Positions 26,174 to 35,472 of a stretch of 64,000 nucleotides of DNA are shown here, in pieces. The position numbers were made by a program, and so were the translations under genes. The notes under the pieces are model-generated. The model did not search any database. It was given only the letters and a program-made list of their open reading frames with translations, and was not told the origin of the DNA. Position 1 is the first letter of the stretch, and each line of letters starts with the position of its first letter. This DNA is from Prevotella fusca JCM 17724. GTDB taxonomy: Bacteria > Bacteroidota > Bacteroidia > Bacteroidales > Bacteroidaceae. Location of the stretch: contig NZ_CP012074.1 in the NCBI RefSeq assembly GCF_001262015.1, forward strand, positions 1,744,501-1,808,500, given 5' to 3'.

Positions 26174-27106
26174 ATGCCGACAACTGATTCCATTGCTCGC
26201 CCCTCCCTGCTGTTGAAATCAACATTGGCGGCAGGACAGAAGGCGGATGCTGATTCTGTGGCAAGGGCGGGTCAGGCTACTGACTCGTCTATCTTGTTGC
26301 GCCCCAAAAAGCAGAAGACGTTTCAGCTGACGGATTTCAAATTTGCAGAAGAAGGCTACTTCAAAGGAAACAAGTATTTCAAGCTGGGACGTGGAAACGG
26401 ACATGCTGACGGCGTGTCGGGCGTTCTTGCCCCTTATGCCGTAAGCAATGACAATACGATTACGGCACTGCTCCTGGGCTGTTTCGTGATGGCGATGGTG
26501 GCATTCTCCGTGTCGCATAATTTCATTGAACGGCAGATAAAGAGCTTCTTCCGCATCAGCCGCAGCAAGGATTCGATGACGGAGACTGACACTGAGGTGC
26601 GTTTTCAGATTTTCCTGATACTGCAGACCTCCTTGCTGGGAAGTATTCTCTATTACTTCTTTGCGCATGACAGTGGAAGTGGCAGGCTTGAGAGCGATTC
26701 GCAGATTGGGATGATAGGATGCTTCTTTGGCATTTTCGCAGGCTATTTCCTGTTCAAGTATGTGGTCTATGGATTTGTCAACTGGGTGTTCTTTGATAGG
26801 AAAAATAACGGACGATGGAGGCGGTCTTGGCTCTTCCTTTCCTCGCTTGAGGGTGTACTGTTGTTCCCTGCCGTCCTGCTACTGGTTTATTTCTCTTTGT
26901 CGCTCAACGCAGCATTGATTTATACACTGATTGTCATGTTATTTATCAAAATGCTTGCTTTTTATAAGGGTTATACCATCTTTTTCAAAAGAATCGGTGC
27001 CAGTCTGCAAATAATTTTGTACTTTTGTGCGCTCGAATTGATGCCGTTGATGGTATTGTGGGGCGTTTTGTTGATTACAGATAACTATTTGATAATAAAC
27101 TTTTAG
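26174..27106 (+). CDS. DUF4271 integral membrane protein
   Basis: 310 residues. About 80 soluble residues (FQLTDFKFAEEGYFKGN) precede about seven hydrophobic helices from residue 93 on (ITALLLGCFVMAMVAFSV, IFLILQTSLLGSILYYF, IGMIGCFFGIFAGYFLFKY, and so on). It matches the Bacteroidetes DUF4271 family in topology and in its place beside hemD. Six bases separate it from metK and from hemD, so it is in the same operon. Function unknown. Confidence 0.85.
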   Translation: MPTTDSIARPSLLLKSTLAAGQKADADSVARAGQATDSSILLRPKKQKTFQLTDFKFAEEGYFKGNKYFKLGRGNGHADGVSGVLAPYAVSNDNTITALLLGCFVMAMVAFSVSHNFIERQIKSFFRISRSKDSMTETDTEVRFQIFLILQTSLLGSILYYFFAHDSGSGRLESDSQIGMIGCFFGIFAGYFLFKYVVYGFVNWVFFDRKNNGRWRRSWLFLSSLEGVLLFPAVLLLVYFSLSLNAALIYTLIVMLFIKMLAFYKGYTIFFKRIGASLQIILYFCALELMPLMVLWGVLLITDNYLIINF

Positions 27107-27112
27107 GACAAG

Positions 27113-27868
27113 ATGATAAAAAAGATCTTGGTTTCACAACCAAAGCCGTCAAGCGAAAAGTCGCCCTACTATGATATAGCAACGGACTTAGGGGTGGAAC
27201 TGGTATTCAGACCGTTTTTTAAAGTGGAAGGACTCTCAGCGAAAGAGTTCCGTCAGCAGAAAGTTAACCTGCTGGACTATACAGCTGTGGTGTTTACTTC
27301 CCGCCATGCCGTAGACAATTACTTTAATCTTGCCAAGGAAATGCGCATCACCATCCCAGAGGATATGAAGTATTTCTGTGTGATTGAAACGATTGCGCTC
27401 TACATCCAGAAGTATGTGCAGTATCGCAAGCGTAAGGTGTTCTTTGGAAATACAGGTAAGATAGACAGTCTTATCCCAACGATGGTCAAGCACAAGACTG
27501 AGAAGTATCTCGTTCCGCAGAGCTCTGTTCATACGGACTCGCTGACCAAGCTGTTGGATACAAACAAGCTCAAGCACAAGGAGTGTGTGATGTATCGTAC
27601 GGTAAGTAACGGACTGACAGATGAGGAAGTGAAGAACTTTGATTATGATATGCTTGTGTTCTTCAGCCCTACAGGAGTGAAGGCCTTGAAGGAGAATATC
27701 CCTGACTTCAAACAAGGGGATATAAAGATAGCAGCCTTTGGTCCTGCTACTGCCAAGGAAGTTGAGGCGCAGGGATTGAAACTTGACCTGCAGGCTCCGT
27801 CTCAGGAGTATCCTTCCATGACGGGCGCACTGCGTGCTTTCTTGGAGAAACAGAAGAAGAATAAGTGA
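27113..27868 (+). CDS. hemD: Uroporphyrinogen-III synthase (HemD-like)
   Basis: 251 residues, two Rossmann-like lobes. VVFTSRHAVDNYF in the first lobe and LVFFSPTGVKALKENI with AAFGPATAKEVEAQG in the second are typical. The enzyme closes and inverts ring D of hydroxymethylbilane in heme synthesis. Sequence in this family is very divergent, and in Prevotella, where heme synthesis is often incomplete, the real role may differ. Operon with metK and DUF4271. Confidence 0.8.
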   Translation: MIKKILVSQPKPSSEKSPYYDIATDLGVELVFRPFFKVEGLSAKEFRQQKVNLLDYTAVVFTSRHAVDNYFNLAKEMRITIPEDMKYFCVIETIALYIQKYVQYRKRKVFFGNTGKIDSLIPTMVKHKTEKYLVPQSSVHTDSLTKLLDTNKLKHKECVMYRTVSNGLTDEEVKNFDYDMLVFFSPTGVKALKENIPDFKQGDIKIAAFGPATAKEVEAQGLKLDLQAPSQEYPSMTGALRAFLEKQKKNK

Positions 27869-27952
27869 TATAACGGCTTCTTTCCCATCTGAAAGGATGA
27901 GAGAGAAGCCGGCATCAGTACTGGGTATGTCGAATTTACAGGCTGAAAAGGA

Positions 27953-28378
27953 ATGGAAAAGCATGAAGAAAAACTGAGGAAAGGCGAACGTCTATGCAGC
28001 AGGAGACTCATAGACATACTCTTTGGTGCAGGTGGAAGTCATGCGATGACTGCGTTCCCTTTGAAGGCTGTTTACAGACTGGTTGAAAGCAATTCAGTCT
28101 CTTCAGCATCGGAAGATGATGTTGATGAGTCGAAAGTACAGGTGCTGGTCAGTGTTCCTAAGAAGCATTTCAAGCGTGCCGTGAAGCGTAACAGGGTGAA
28201 ACGACAGGTGCGTGAGGCTTATCGAAAGCACAAGAGTTTTGTGATGCTTCGTGTGAACGAGTATGCAGACAAGCAGTTGCTGATTGCTTTTATATGGCTT
28301 TCAGATGAGTTGGCTGACTCTGTTACGGTAGAACAGCGGGTTTCTAATCTGCTTCAAAGAATAGGAGAACGTATCTGA
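27953..28378 (+). CDS. rnpA: Ribonuclease P protein component
   Basis: 141 residues. The basic motif [14 protein letters not shown] (RNxxKR) binds the RNase P RNA and assists removal of tRNA 5' leaders. [16 protein letters not shown] and [16 protein letters not shown] are in the expected order. The protein is longer than most owing to an insert with Ser/Glu/Asp ([15 protein letters not shown]). Its stop overlaps the yidD start by one base in ATGG context (TGATGG). Confidence 0.93.
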   Translation: MEKHEEKLRKGERLCSRRLIDILFGAGGSHAMTAFPLKAVYRLVESNSVSSASEDDVDESKVQVLVSVPKKHFKRAVKRNRVKRQVREAYRKHKSFVMLRVNEYADKQLLIAFIWLSDELADSVTVEQRVSNLLQRIGERI

Positions 28379-28677
28379 TGGAAGAGAAGGAAATGGACGG
28401 AAAGGTATCACATGAGCAGTCGTCAAAGAATGTTTTTGTCAGGTTGTGGCGTCTTTTTACACGTGGCTTATCGTGGCTGTTGATACTTCCGATACTCTTT
28501 TATCGCCAGTTCATATCTCCTTTTACGCCACCTTCCTGTCGCTTCACACCCACCTGTTCGGAGTACGGCAGGCAGGCTATCCTGAAGCACGGACCTTTCA
28601 AGGGTCTGGCTCTCACCATCTGGCGTATATTAAGATGTAATCCGTGGGGCGGCAGTGGCTATGACCCTGTACCCTAA
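28378..28677 (+). CDS. yidD: Membrane protein insertion efficiency factor YidD
   Basis: 99 residues. The core [25 protein letters not shown] contains the three conserved cysteines, and [12 protein letters not shown] closes the domain. YidD helps YidC insert proteins into the inner membrane and is commonly coupled to rnpA, as here. The N-terminal 20 residues ([18 protein letters not shown]) extend beyond the family core. Confidence 0.93.
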   Translation: MEEKEMDGKVSHEQSSKNVFVRLWRLFTRGLSWLLILPILFYRQFISPFTPPSCRFTPTCSEYGRQAILKHGPFKGLALTIWRILRCNPWGGSGYDPVP

Positions 28678-28783
28678 CGATGCTCACATATAGAATATTA
28701 ATACAGAGTTGAGGCTTGTGAAGAATGGGCAGAAAGCCTTTAACGTCTTCAATCCCTTGACTCCTTAAAGTATAAAGACATAA

Positions 28784-30082
28784 ATGAAGAACTTTGTAGA
28801 AGAACTCCGTTGGCGTGGTATGCTGGCTCAGATGATGCCGGGTACAGAGGAAATGCTTCAGAAAGAAATGGTTTCAGCTTACTTGGGTACTGACCCTACA
28901 GCTGACTCTTTGCACATCGGACACCTTTGTGGTATCATGATGTTGCGCCATTTGCAGCGTTGCGGACACAAACCTTACCTCCTTGTGGGTGGTGCTACAG
29001 GTATGATTGGTGACCCTTCAGGTAAGAGTCAGGAGCGTAACCTGCTTGATGCGGAAACACTTTATCATAACCAGGAGGCTATCAAGAAGCAGGTAAGCAA
29101 GTTCCTTGACTTCGATGGCAACGAGCCTAACAAGGCTGAGATGGTGAATAACTACGATTGGATGAAGGACTTTACATTCCTTGACTTCGCTCGGTTGGTT
29201 GGTAAGCACATCACTGTCAACTATATGATGGCTAAGGACAGTGTGAAGAAGCGTCTTAGTGGTGAGGCTCGTGACGGACTTAGCTTTACTGAGTTCACTT
29301 ATCAGCTCCTGCAGGGCTACGACTTCCTCTATCTCTATGATAAGTTCGGTGTGAAGTTACAGCTGGGTGGTAATGACCAGTGGGGTAATATGACTACTGG
29401 TACAGAACTTATCCGTCGTACTTTAAGCAACGAAGCTGAGGCATATTGCCTTACTTGTCCATTGATTACAAAGGCAGATGGTAAGAAGTTCGGTAAGACA
29501 GAAAGCGGTAATATCTGGCTCGATCGTAACCGTACTACACCATACGCTTTCTATCAGTTCTGGCTGAATGTCAGTGATGATGATGCCGAGAAGTATATCA
29601 AGATCTTCACTTCTTTGGAGAAGGATGTCATTGATAGTCTCGTTGAAGAGCACCGTCAGGACCCAGGTCGTCGTACGCTTCAGTACCGTCTTGCAGAGGA
29701 GGTTACCCGTATGGTTCACTCACAGGAAGACCTCGATATGGCGATTGCAGCCTCTAACATCCTCTTTGGCAAGAGTACAAAGGAAAACTTGCTGCAGTTG
29801 GATGAGCAGACTTTCGCTGACGTGTTCAAGGATGTACCACATTATGAAGTATCAAAGGATGTTCTTGGTCAGCCCGCAGTTGATGTCTTCAATCAGGAAG
29901 GTATGCAGATTTTCCCAAGCAAGAGTGAGATGCGTAAGCTCGTAAAGGGCGGTGGCGTTGCACTCAACAAGGAGAAACTCGCAGCTTTCGACCAGCCTGT
30001 AACAGCCGAGGACCTTATTGATGGTAAGTATCTCCTTGTACAGAAGGGTAAGAAGAACTACTCTCTGATTATTGTAAAATAA
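28784..30082 (+). CDS. tyrS: Tyrosine-tRNA ligase
   Basis: 432 residues. HIGH region [10 protein letters not shown] (His44), [30 protein letters not shown] for tyrosine binding, KMSKS-type loop [10 protein letters not shown] near 235, and an S4 RNA-binding tail ([19 protein letters not shown]). All are complete. It lies 106 bases after yidD without an obvious terminator, so it may be read from the same transcript. A terminator follows. Confidence 0.97.
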   Translation: MKNFVEELRWRGMLAQMMPGTEEMLQKEMVSAYLGTDPTADSLHIGHLCGIMMLRHLQRCGHKPYLLVGGATGMIGDPSGKSQERNLLDAETLYHNQEAIKKQVSKFLDFDGNEPNKAEMVNNYDWMKDFTFLDFARLVGKHITVNYMMAKDSVKKRLSGEARDGLSFTEFTYQLLQGYDFLYLYDKFGVKLQLGGNDQWGNMTTGTELIRRTLSNEAEAYCLTCPLITKADGKKFGKTESGNIWLDRNRTTPYAFYQFWLNVSDDDAEKYIKIFTSLEKDVIDSLVEEHRQDPGRRTLQYRLAEEVTRMVHSQEDLDMAIAASNILFGKSTKENLLQLDEQTFADVFKDVPHYEVSKDVLGQPAVDVFNQEGMQIFPSKSEMRKLVKGGGVALNKEKLAAFDQPVTAEDLIDGKYLLVQKGKKNYSLIIVK

Positions 30083-30109
30083 GCCTTCAGGCTTATACTA
30101 TATAACTAT

Positions 30110-30152
30110 GAAAAAGCCTTACTGCGCCCGTTGCGGTGCTGCAAGGCTTTTT
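30110..30152 (+). terminator. tyrS terminator
   Basis: AAAAAGCCTT and AAGGCTTTTT flank a GC-rich inner hairpin (CTGC/GCTG). Confidence 0.8.
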
Positions 30153-30208
30153 GATTAACCACTCCCATTGAATTTATCAGGATATTCAAGGACCTAAAAA
30201 GATTCATT

Positions 30209-31435
30209 ATGAAGAAAATCTTCCTTCTTTTACAGCTGGCATTGCTTGTTCTTTTTGCCTCTTGTAGCAGTGATGTCCCACTACCATACCCTACACCACA
30301 GCCTCCTACCGAGGCAGAGAACACAATCTTTGTCTATATGCCGTGGTCAGGTAGTCCCGGTAGTCTCTATCCTTTCTTCCAAAAGAATCTGACAGACATC
30401 AAGCAGGCGGTTGAGTCTCAGGGAGGATTAGGTGATAAACATCTGATTGTATTCATCTCTGATTCACCTTCAAAAGGTTCGCTGATAAATGTCAAGTATC
30501 AGCAGGGACGTTGTGTGGATGATACGGTAGCTGTATTCAATAATACGCTTGCCAGCCAACAGTTGAACTCAGCTAACTGGATAACCACAGTACTGAAACG
30601 TGTACAGGCTTATGCACCGGCTCGCAGCTATTCAATGATAGTGGGCTGTCATGGTATGGGTTGGATCCCCGGCAACTCTGGGACACGCAGGCGTTACACC
30701 ACTTCCGCTTTCAGAAGACGTGATGTAGAACGCCTCCCTTTGACCCGCTGGTTCGGTGGTGATACTTACAAGACCGACATCTCCACCTTTGATAAAGGTA
30801 TCGAACAGTCAGGTATCGGCAAGATGCAGTATATTCTTTTTGATGACTGCTATATGTCAACCATCGAGGTGGCTTATGAGCTCCGTCACAGTGCAAAGCA
30901 TATCATAGCCTGTCCTACAGAGATTATGGCGCACGGTATGCCTTACGACCTCCTGTGGACAGAACTCTCAAAGAGCAGTCCTGACTATGGAAGTATCTGC
31001 GATACATTCTATAATTTCTACATCAGCTATTCTTATCCTTACGGAACAATCGGTGTTATTGACTGTTCGCAGATTGACGGGATGGTCGATATCATGAAGT
31101 CAATCAACCATTCTGGTAATCTTGTAAGCGTATCAGAGGATGATGTGCAGATTATGGATGGTTACCAGCCTGCCATGTTCTTCGATATGGGTGATTATGT
31201 ACGCAAGATAGCGAAAAATGAAACAGCCCTGTTAGCTCGTTTCGAGCGTCAGCTCAGTCTGCTCGTACCGTATAAGCGTAATACCCCGTCGTTCTTTACG
31301 GAAGTGAGAAGCCCGGGTGTCGGTGACGTCCTGCCTATAAACACTTACTCGGGCATAACCATCTCCGACCTTTCAAGTAATACGATGGTGAAAAAAGTAT
31401 TGGCATACAGCCCATATTATAAGGCTACGCATTAA
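30209..31435 (+). CDS. Clostripain-family (C11) cysteine peptidase, lipoprotein
   Basis: 408 residues. The signal peptide ends at a lipobox (FASC, about residue 20). The catalytic dyad is visible: His148 in VGCHGMGW and Cys214 in FDDCYMSTIEV. YMPWSGSPGSLYPFFQ is the first strand region typical of surface C11 peptidases in gut and oral Bacteroidetes. C11 enzymes cleave after Arg or Lys, and some are activated by self-cleavage. The target is unknown. It stands alone, with an inverted-repeat terminator beyond. Confidence 0.9.
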   Translation: MKKIFLLLQLALLVLFASCSSDVPLPYPTPQPPTEAENTIFVYMPWSGSPGSLYPFFQKNLTDIKQAVESQGGLGDKHLIVFISDSPSKGSLINVKYQQGRCVDDTVAVFNNTLASQQLNSANWITTVLKRVQAYAPARSYSMIVGCHGMGWIPGNSGTRRRYTTSAFRRRDVERLPLTRWFGGDTYKTDISTFDKGIEQSGIGKMQYILFDDCYMSTIEVAYELRHSAKHIIACPTEIMAHGMPYDLLWTELSKSSPDYGSICDTFYNFYISYSYPYGTIGVIDCSQIDGMVDIMKSINHSGNLVSVSEDDVQIMDGYQPAMFFDMGDYVRKIAKNETALLARFERQLSLLVPYKRNTPSFFTEVRSPGVGDVLPINTYSGITISDLSSNTMVKKVLAYSPYYKATH

Positions 31436-31458
31436 GAGAATATGAATCTTGAAGAATA

Positions 31459-31524
31459 AGGTTAAGCTACCTAAACTGATGATAATAGTAAAGCTATATG
31501 AAGATAGTATAGGTAGCTAAACCT
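31459..31524. terminator. Large inverted repeat between convergent genes
   Basis: AGGTTAAGCTACCTA (31459) and TAGGTAGCTAAACCT (ending 31524) form a 15-base near-perfect stem with a loop of 36 bases. T-runs are weak, so the terminator role is inferred from position. Confidence 0.55.
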
Positions 31525-31531
31525 GTAAGGA

Positions 31532-32482
31532 TTAAATATAAAGCACAGACGCATCGAATGAACGAGTATCTTTCACGCAGGTGTACATCATCAGCTCTGA
31601 AAGTTGCTCGTTCATTTTTTGTACCTTTTCCTCAACTCCTTCTGCTCCTTGCTGCAGCAATGGCTTTAGAATTCCTCTGCCCACTGACACTGCATCAGCT
31701 CCCAATGCCAGTGCCTTATAGGCGTCATAGCCGCTATCAATACCACAGTCAACGAAGATGGCGATACCGCTTCCCTCCAATGCTGCCTTAATCTTAGGCA
31801 GAACCATCAGCGGCGCAACACCGAAAGGAATACGACCGTGGTGATGGGAGATAACAATAGCAGCACAGCCCGCCTCCTTACACTTCACGGCATCCTGCAC
31901 GGATAGCACGCCTTTGGCTACGAATGGCACGTTGCCGGCTGCCTTTACGTATTCTTTTAGATCCGAAAGCATTACAGGTCCGAGTGGAATACCATCCACA
32001 ACGTCATATCGTCCGTCTGTTCCCGGGACATGGTCAACATCTACGCCGACAGCTATCGCACCGTGTTTGATAGCAAACTGAATCTCATCCAGAATAATAC
32101 TATGGTCAGCAAATGGCTTAATGATTCTCACTGTGCTTGCTCCTTCAGCTGCAATCTCAGCATACTCTTCGTTGGGTTCCATACCTACCCAGTTCACAGT
32201 GTTCAGCTTCTTAGCTGCCCGTGCATATTCCAGCATCGGTTTCTTGCCATCTTTCAGCACCTTATTCAGGTGTGAGAAGGCTGGCATCATAATCGGTGAA
32301 TCGAACTCTTCACCAAAGATAACTGTCTTCAATGTTGGCTCAACGGCATCAATAACACGCATCTCAACATGGATGGAATCCAGGTAATTGCGGTTAAATA
32401 CGTTTGCGTCGTCTGCTTTGCCGCTTGTTACGGGTATCATTCCCGCTGGCCCTGGCCACGGACTCTTTATGTTATCGTTCAT
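31532..32482 (-). CDS. FMN-dependent alpha-hydroxyacid dehydrogenase-like protein
   Basis: 316 residues, TIM barrel of the glycolate oxidase/lactate oxidase superfamily. FDSPIMMPAFSHLNKV opens the barrel, VGVDVDHVPGTDGRYD and PFVAKGVLSVQDAVKCKEAGCAAIVISHHHGR follow, and ALGADAVSVGRGIL binds the FMN phosphate. The catalytic loop reads SHHHGR where classical members have SNHGGR, so the active-site His is kept but neighbours differ. It is shorter than lactate oxidases. An AEC-type permease gene lies 37 bases upstream on the same strand, suggesting uptake and oxidation of a small hydroxy- or carboxylic acid; the substrate is inferred only. Confidence 0.83.
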   Translation of the reverse strand: MNDNIKSPWPGPAGMIPVTSGKADDANVFNRNYLDSIHVEMRVIDAVEPTLKTVIFGEEFDSPIMMPAFSHLNKVLKDGKKPMLEYARAAKKLNTVNWVGMEPNEEYAEIAAEGASTVRIIKPFADHSIILDEIQFAIKHGAIAVGVDVDHVPGTDGRYDVVDGIPLGPVMLSDLKEYVKAAGNVPFVAKGVLSVQDAVKCKEAGCAAIVISHHHGRIPFGVAPLMVLPKIKAALEGSGIAIFVDCGIDSGYDAYKALALGADAVSVGRGILKPLLQQGAEGVEEKVQKMNEQLSELMMYTCVKDTRSFDASVLYI

Positions 32483-32519
32483 ATTTACTTATTTTTTACT
32501 CCTTAACTCTAAAAACCTT

Positions 32520-33455
32520 CTATATCAATAGTAATGTAATCAACGTATATACTACCATCGCCACAGCAATGAAGATAGAGATAAAAGCCGACATAAAGCT
32601 CTCGTCGTCCTCATCTTTACAAAGACTTTCTATCTGCAGTGGTACAGGGAATCCTGTCGGACAGGCAAAGTAGAGTAGTACTCCCACAAGGAATATCTTT
32701 ACAGCCATTAGTTCTGGGAACAGAAGGAAGAATGCTGCAACGATAGCTCCACACAGCACGAGGCGCACCACCGTCAATGCAAGAAGCGGCTTGAGCTGTG
32801 CTGTTCGCAGATGGAAACCATAGCCGAGTGTGAAGAGAATAATACTTGCTATCGGTGCCATTGCTATATCCATCGTACCGTCATACACCCTGTGGATGTC
32901 ATTCTCTGTCAGCCATTGGTACAACCCCGACAGATTTACGAGAATGCCTACGATAACGGCGATGATGAATGGTGCAGTAATGATTCGTTTTGCCAGTGGC
33001 AGAAAAGCCACATCTTTAGCCGTCTGGCGGGTGACAAGTGCCGGAACAAGTCCGAAATTTATGAGGATTCCAGCCACGTCAAAGGTGATGATATTCACAG
33101 CGTGCTCTGCTCCTACAAGTGCAATATAAAGCGGAAGGGCAACGCTGCCGCCCTCACAGGTCATCAGCAGAAAGGGTGCCAGTCGGGCATAACGTCCGCT
33201 GACGGGCTTTGCGATACTCTTACCTATCAGATAGACAAGAATCCACGCTGCATCCAGAAAGAGAATCTCATAAATGAAATTCGTGGACAGTTCAGCTTTC
33301 ACAAGGACGTGAAAGACTAATAGCGGAAAAAGAATATTGAATACTAACGACTTTGCCCCTTCGTTCTGTCCTTCTGTTACCCAGCCTCTTCTGTGGCTCA
33401 ACCAGCCAAGGAACATCATGAAGAAGACAGGAAAAAGGATTTCTATTGCTTGCAT
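32520..33455 (-). CDS. AEC-family permease
   Basis: 311 residues with about ten transmembrane helices in two inverted sets of five. The N-terminus MQAIEILFPVFFMMFLGWLS and the middle GILVNLSGLYQWL match the auxin efflux carrier/malonate-malate permease family. These proteins carry small organic anions. It forms a two-gene operon with the hydroxyacid dehydrogenase. The promoter is well formed. Confidence 0.88.
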   Translation of the reverse strand: MQAIEILFPVFFMMFLGWLSHRRGWVTEGQNEGAKSLVFNILFPLLVFHVLVKAELSTNFIYEILFLDAAWILVYLIGKSIAKPVSGRYARLAPFLLMTCEGGSVALPLYIALVGAEHAVNIITFDVAGILINFGLVPALVTRQTAKDVAFLPLAKRIITAPFIIAVIVGILVNLSGLYQWLTENDIHRVYDGTMDIAMAPIASIILFTLGYGFHLRTAQLKPLLALTVVRLVLCGAIVAAFFLLFPELMAVKIFLVGVLLYFACPTGFPVPLQIESLCKDEDDESFMSAFISIFIAVAMVVYTLITLLLI

Positions 33456-33496
33456 CTATTTGTTGAATTTATCTTATTTGTATTTGTTACAATGTA

Positions 33497-33528
33497 CAAA
33501 TGTAGGTAAAAAGGATGATATAGGCAAA
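33497..33528 (-). promoter_or_regulatory. Promoter of the AEC permease operon
   Basis: Minus strand TACATTTG (33504-33497) and TTTG (33528-33525), 20 bases apart. Confidence 0.68.
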
Positions 33529-33547
33529 TGAATAGAGGGAATTTAAA

Positions 33548-33592
33548 TAAACAGCCTCACCCCCAACCCCTCTCCAAAAGGAGAGGGGAGTA
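33548..33592. repeat. REP-like palindrome R6
   Basis: CCCCTCTCC AAAA GGAGAGGGG flanked by CCTCACCCCCAA. Intergenic. Confidence 0.75.
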
Positions 33593-33645
33593 ATTACCGA
33601 GAAGAGTAATCGTAACTCGCTTTGAGCGTAAGTTGCTTCTATACT

Positions 33646-33762
33646 AACAACATATTGTAAGGTGATTAACCCTCCGCACTATTGGTGTTTAGCATCCGCA
33701 CCATTGGTGTTTGCCGTTCGCACCATTGGTGTTTACCAACAACACGATGTTAAATAATAGCT
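33646..33762. repeat. 22-bp-period palindromic array, family 2, copy 1
   Basis: GGTG anchors at 33661, 33684, 33706 and 33728 (intervals 23, 22, 22), then a degenerate AACACGATGTT unit. The core is CACCATTGGTG. The rest of 33456-33886 holds the permease promoter, palindrome R6 and a terminator; no gene seen. Confidence 0.85.
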
Positions 33763-33797
33763 TGCAATGATACTAAGAGGATGTTGTTGGAATACAA

Positions 33798-33829
33798 AAC
33801 TGGCACAGCTTGTTCCTGCCGTGCCAGTT
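33798..33829 (-). terminator. Terminator of the alpha-galactosidase gene
   Basis: AACTGGCAC and GTGCCAGTT form a perfect 9-bp stem, followed on the minus strand by TTGTATT. Confidence 0.6.
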
Positions 33830-33886
33830 GTTGGGGATAAAAGAGGTTGTCTTTGAATGCGTTTCTTTGCAAAAAGAGTTTACGGT

Positions 33887-35116
33887 TTATTGTGTTGTAA
33901 TCGTAAAAACCTTTGTTTCGTGGGGTTGCAAAGTGCCCTGCCAAGCCTTATGCTGACGTGTAGTCTTGTGTTCCCATACGTCTCTGAAACTGTATTCTTT
34001 CGCATTGCCGATGATTGAAAGTGGTAACTGGACAGGCTGCGGAGTGTTTGAAGGGTTAATGATGGCAAGTGCCTGACGGTTACCGCTCAGTTGACGGAGG
34101 TAAATACGGCACGCACCGGGGAAGTCTATTCTGTGGGCTGCCTCGCCGAGTGCATCCTGGTTGATGGCAATAATCTCCTTGTTGAGGAGGATGTGGCGTG
34201 TCGCCTCGTTCTCATTAAGGATGTCGTGACTCATCGCCAGTGGTGAGGCGAACATACACCACATAGACATCTGTGTCTGATATTCAGAGTATGTACAGCC
34301 TACGCCACCCAAATCACTCGAAGGTCCGCCCTTTCCGTCAAGACCAACAACGAGCATATCCATGTCAAGCCAGTGACCTGGTCCGGCGTATTTATAGAGT
34401 GGCTCGGTAATGTCGATGATATCAATGATACCCATACCGCCCTGCTTCACGATGTCTTTCCACATATCACGCACGTCATAGCTCACACGCCAGAGCGAAC
34501 CACCAGCCTGACGTGCCCACAGTTCCGGGTTCAGCTGTCCCCATTCGCAGACACCGAGGGCAATCTTACGCCCTGACTTCTGCAGTGCATCCGCCATCTT
34601 CTTGTAGCGTTTGTGGGCAACGGCACTGTCAGAAGGGGCGTGGCAGTAGTCGTACTTCAGATAGTCTATACCCCATTGTGCAAAGGTCTTGGCATCTTGT
34701 TCTTCAAACTTGTAGCTGGCGGTGTAGCCGGCGCAGGTGAGATGGGCAGCATCAGAGTAGATTCCGAGCAGCAAACCCTTTGAGTGAACATAGTCTGCGA
34801 GTGCCTTCATTCCGCTTGGGAACTTCTTTGGGTCAGGTAGGATGTTGTTACGTTTGTCACGTCCTCCCTGCCACCCGTCATCAATGAAGATGTATTTATA
34901 TCCTGCCTCTGCATAGCCGTCAGCTGCCATCTTGTCGGCAATTTGTCGGATAAGCTGTTCGTTAATGTCCTCCTTGTATTTGTTCCAGGTCATAAAACCC
35001 ATAGGAGGGGTTAGTGCCAGTGAGTCACGTTTGGTCGCTGTCGTGTTCAGCGATGCCAGCAGAAAGGCTGCAATGAACAGGAGTGATTTACGAAGTTTGA
35101 GTAATTGAAAAGTCAT
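33887..35116 (-). CDS. GH27 alpha-galactosidase, secreted
   Basis: 409 residues. After a signal peptide (to about residue 25), LTPPMGFMTWNKY opens the GH27 barrel. FIDDGWQGGRD, GIYSDAAHLTCAGY, DYLKYDYC (nucleophile Asp) and WRVSYDVRDMW (acid/base Asp) are in order, then GHWLDMDMLVVG. The C-terminal 85 residues form the beta domain. The enzyme releases terminal alpha-linked galactose from plant or host glycans in the periplasm. There is no SusC/SusD pair beside it, so it is not in a canonical polysaccharide locus. Monocistronic between a terminator and the tRNA-Gln gene. Confidence 0.95.
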   Translation of the reverse strand: MTFQLLKLRKSLLFIAAFLLASLNTTATKRDSLALTPPMGFMTWNKYKEDINEQLIRQIADKMAADGYAEAGYKYIFIDDGWQGGRDKRNNILPDPKKFPSGMKALADYVHSKGLLLGIYSDAAHLTCAGYTASYKFEEQDAKTFAQWGIDYLKYDYCHAPSDSAVAHKRYKKMADALQKSGRKIALGVCEWGQLNPELWARQAGGSLWRVSYDVRDMWKDIVKQGGMGIIDIIDITEPLYKYAGPGHWLDMDMLVVGLDGKGGPSSDLGGVGCTYSEYQTQMSMWCMFASPLAMSHDILNENEATRHILLNKEIIAINQDALGEAAHRIDFPGACRIYLRQLSGNRQALAIINPSNTPQPVQLPLSIIGNAKEYSFRDVWEHKTTRQHKAWQGTLQPHETKVFTITTQ

Positions 35117-35148
35117 AATTATAATAGTTTAGGAATTAGCTTAAACCC

Positions 35149-35185
35149 AAAAATCCGCAGAATCATTAAGAATCCGCGGATTTTC
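35149..35185 (-). terminator. tRNA-Gln terminator
   Basis: AAAAATCCGC and GCGGATTTT surround a 10-18 base loop; the minus strand ends in a T-run. Confidence 0.7.
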
Positions 35186-35189
35186 TGTG

Positions 35190-35260
35190 TTGTCCCAGGC
35201 GGATTCGAACCACCACTGACAGAACCAAAAACTGTAGTGCTACCATTACACCATAGGACA
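35190..35260 (-). tRNA. tRNA-Gln (anticodon TTG)
   Basis: Reading the minus strand: acceptor TGTCCTA pairs with TGGGACA, the D arm GTG/CAC encloses TAATGGTAG, the anticodon loop is TTTTGGT on an ACAGT/TCTGT stem, and the T arm holds GGTTCGAATCC. Anticodon TTG reads Gln codons. The 3' CCA is not encoded. Confidence 0.9.
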
Positions 35261-35268
35261 ATCGTGGG

Positions 35269-35302
35269 TGCAAAGGTAGTGTTTTTTAGTCTAATGCCCA
35301 AA
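35269..35302 (-). promoter_or_regulatory. tRNA-Gln promoter
   Basis: Minus strand TACCTTTGCA (35278-35269) and TTTG (35302-35299), 20 bases apart, just upstream of the mature 5' end. Confidence 0.72.
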
Positions 35303-35392
35303 TTTTGGTGTATAATTTTGCGCATCTGCCGTCATTGTGCAGTAAATATGCTCGTAATACTTTCGGTTCGCTTGATATTTCTTCCTGTCTGC

Positions 35393-35423
35393 TTGGAATT
35401 GATGTGAGAAAGTGTTATCTTTG
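35393..35423 (+). promoter_or_regulatory. Promoter of the membrane winged-helix regulator
   Basis: TTGG at 35393-35396 and TATCTTTG at 35416-35423, 19 bases apart. It fixes the start at 35473 instead of the much earlier in-frame ATG. Confidence 0.7.
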
Positions 35424-35472
35424 CAGTTGTATATTATTCGGAATATTCCGTGACATCGTGTCGCATGAGCCT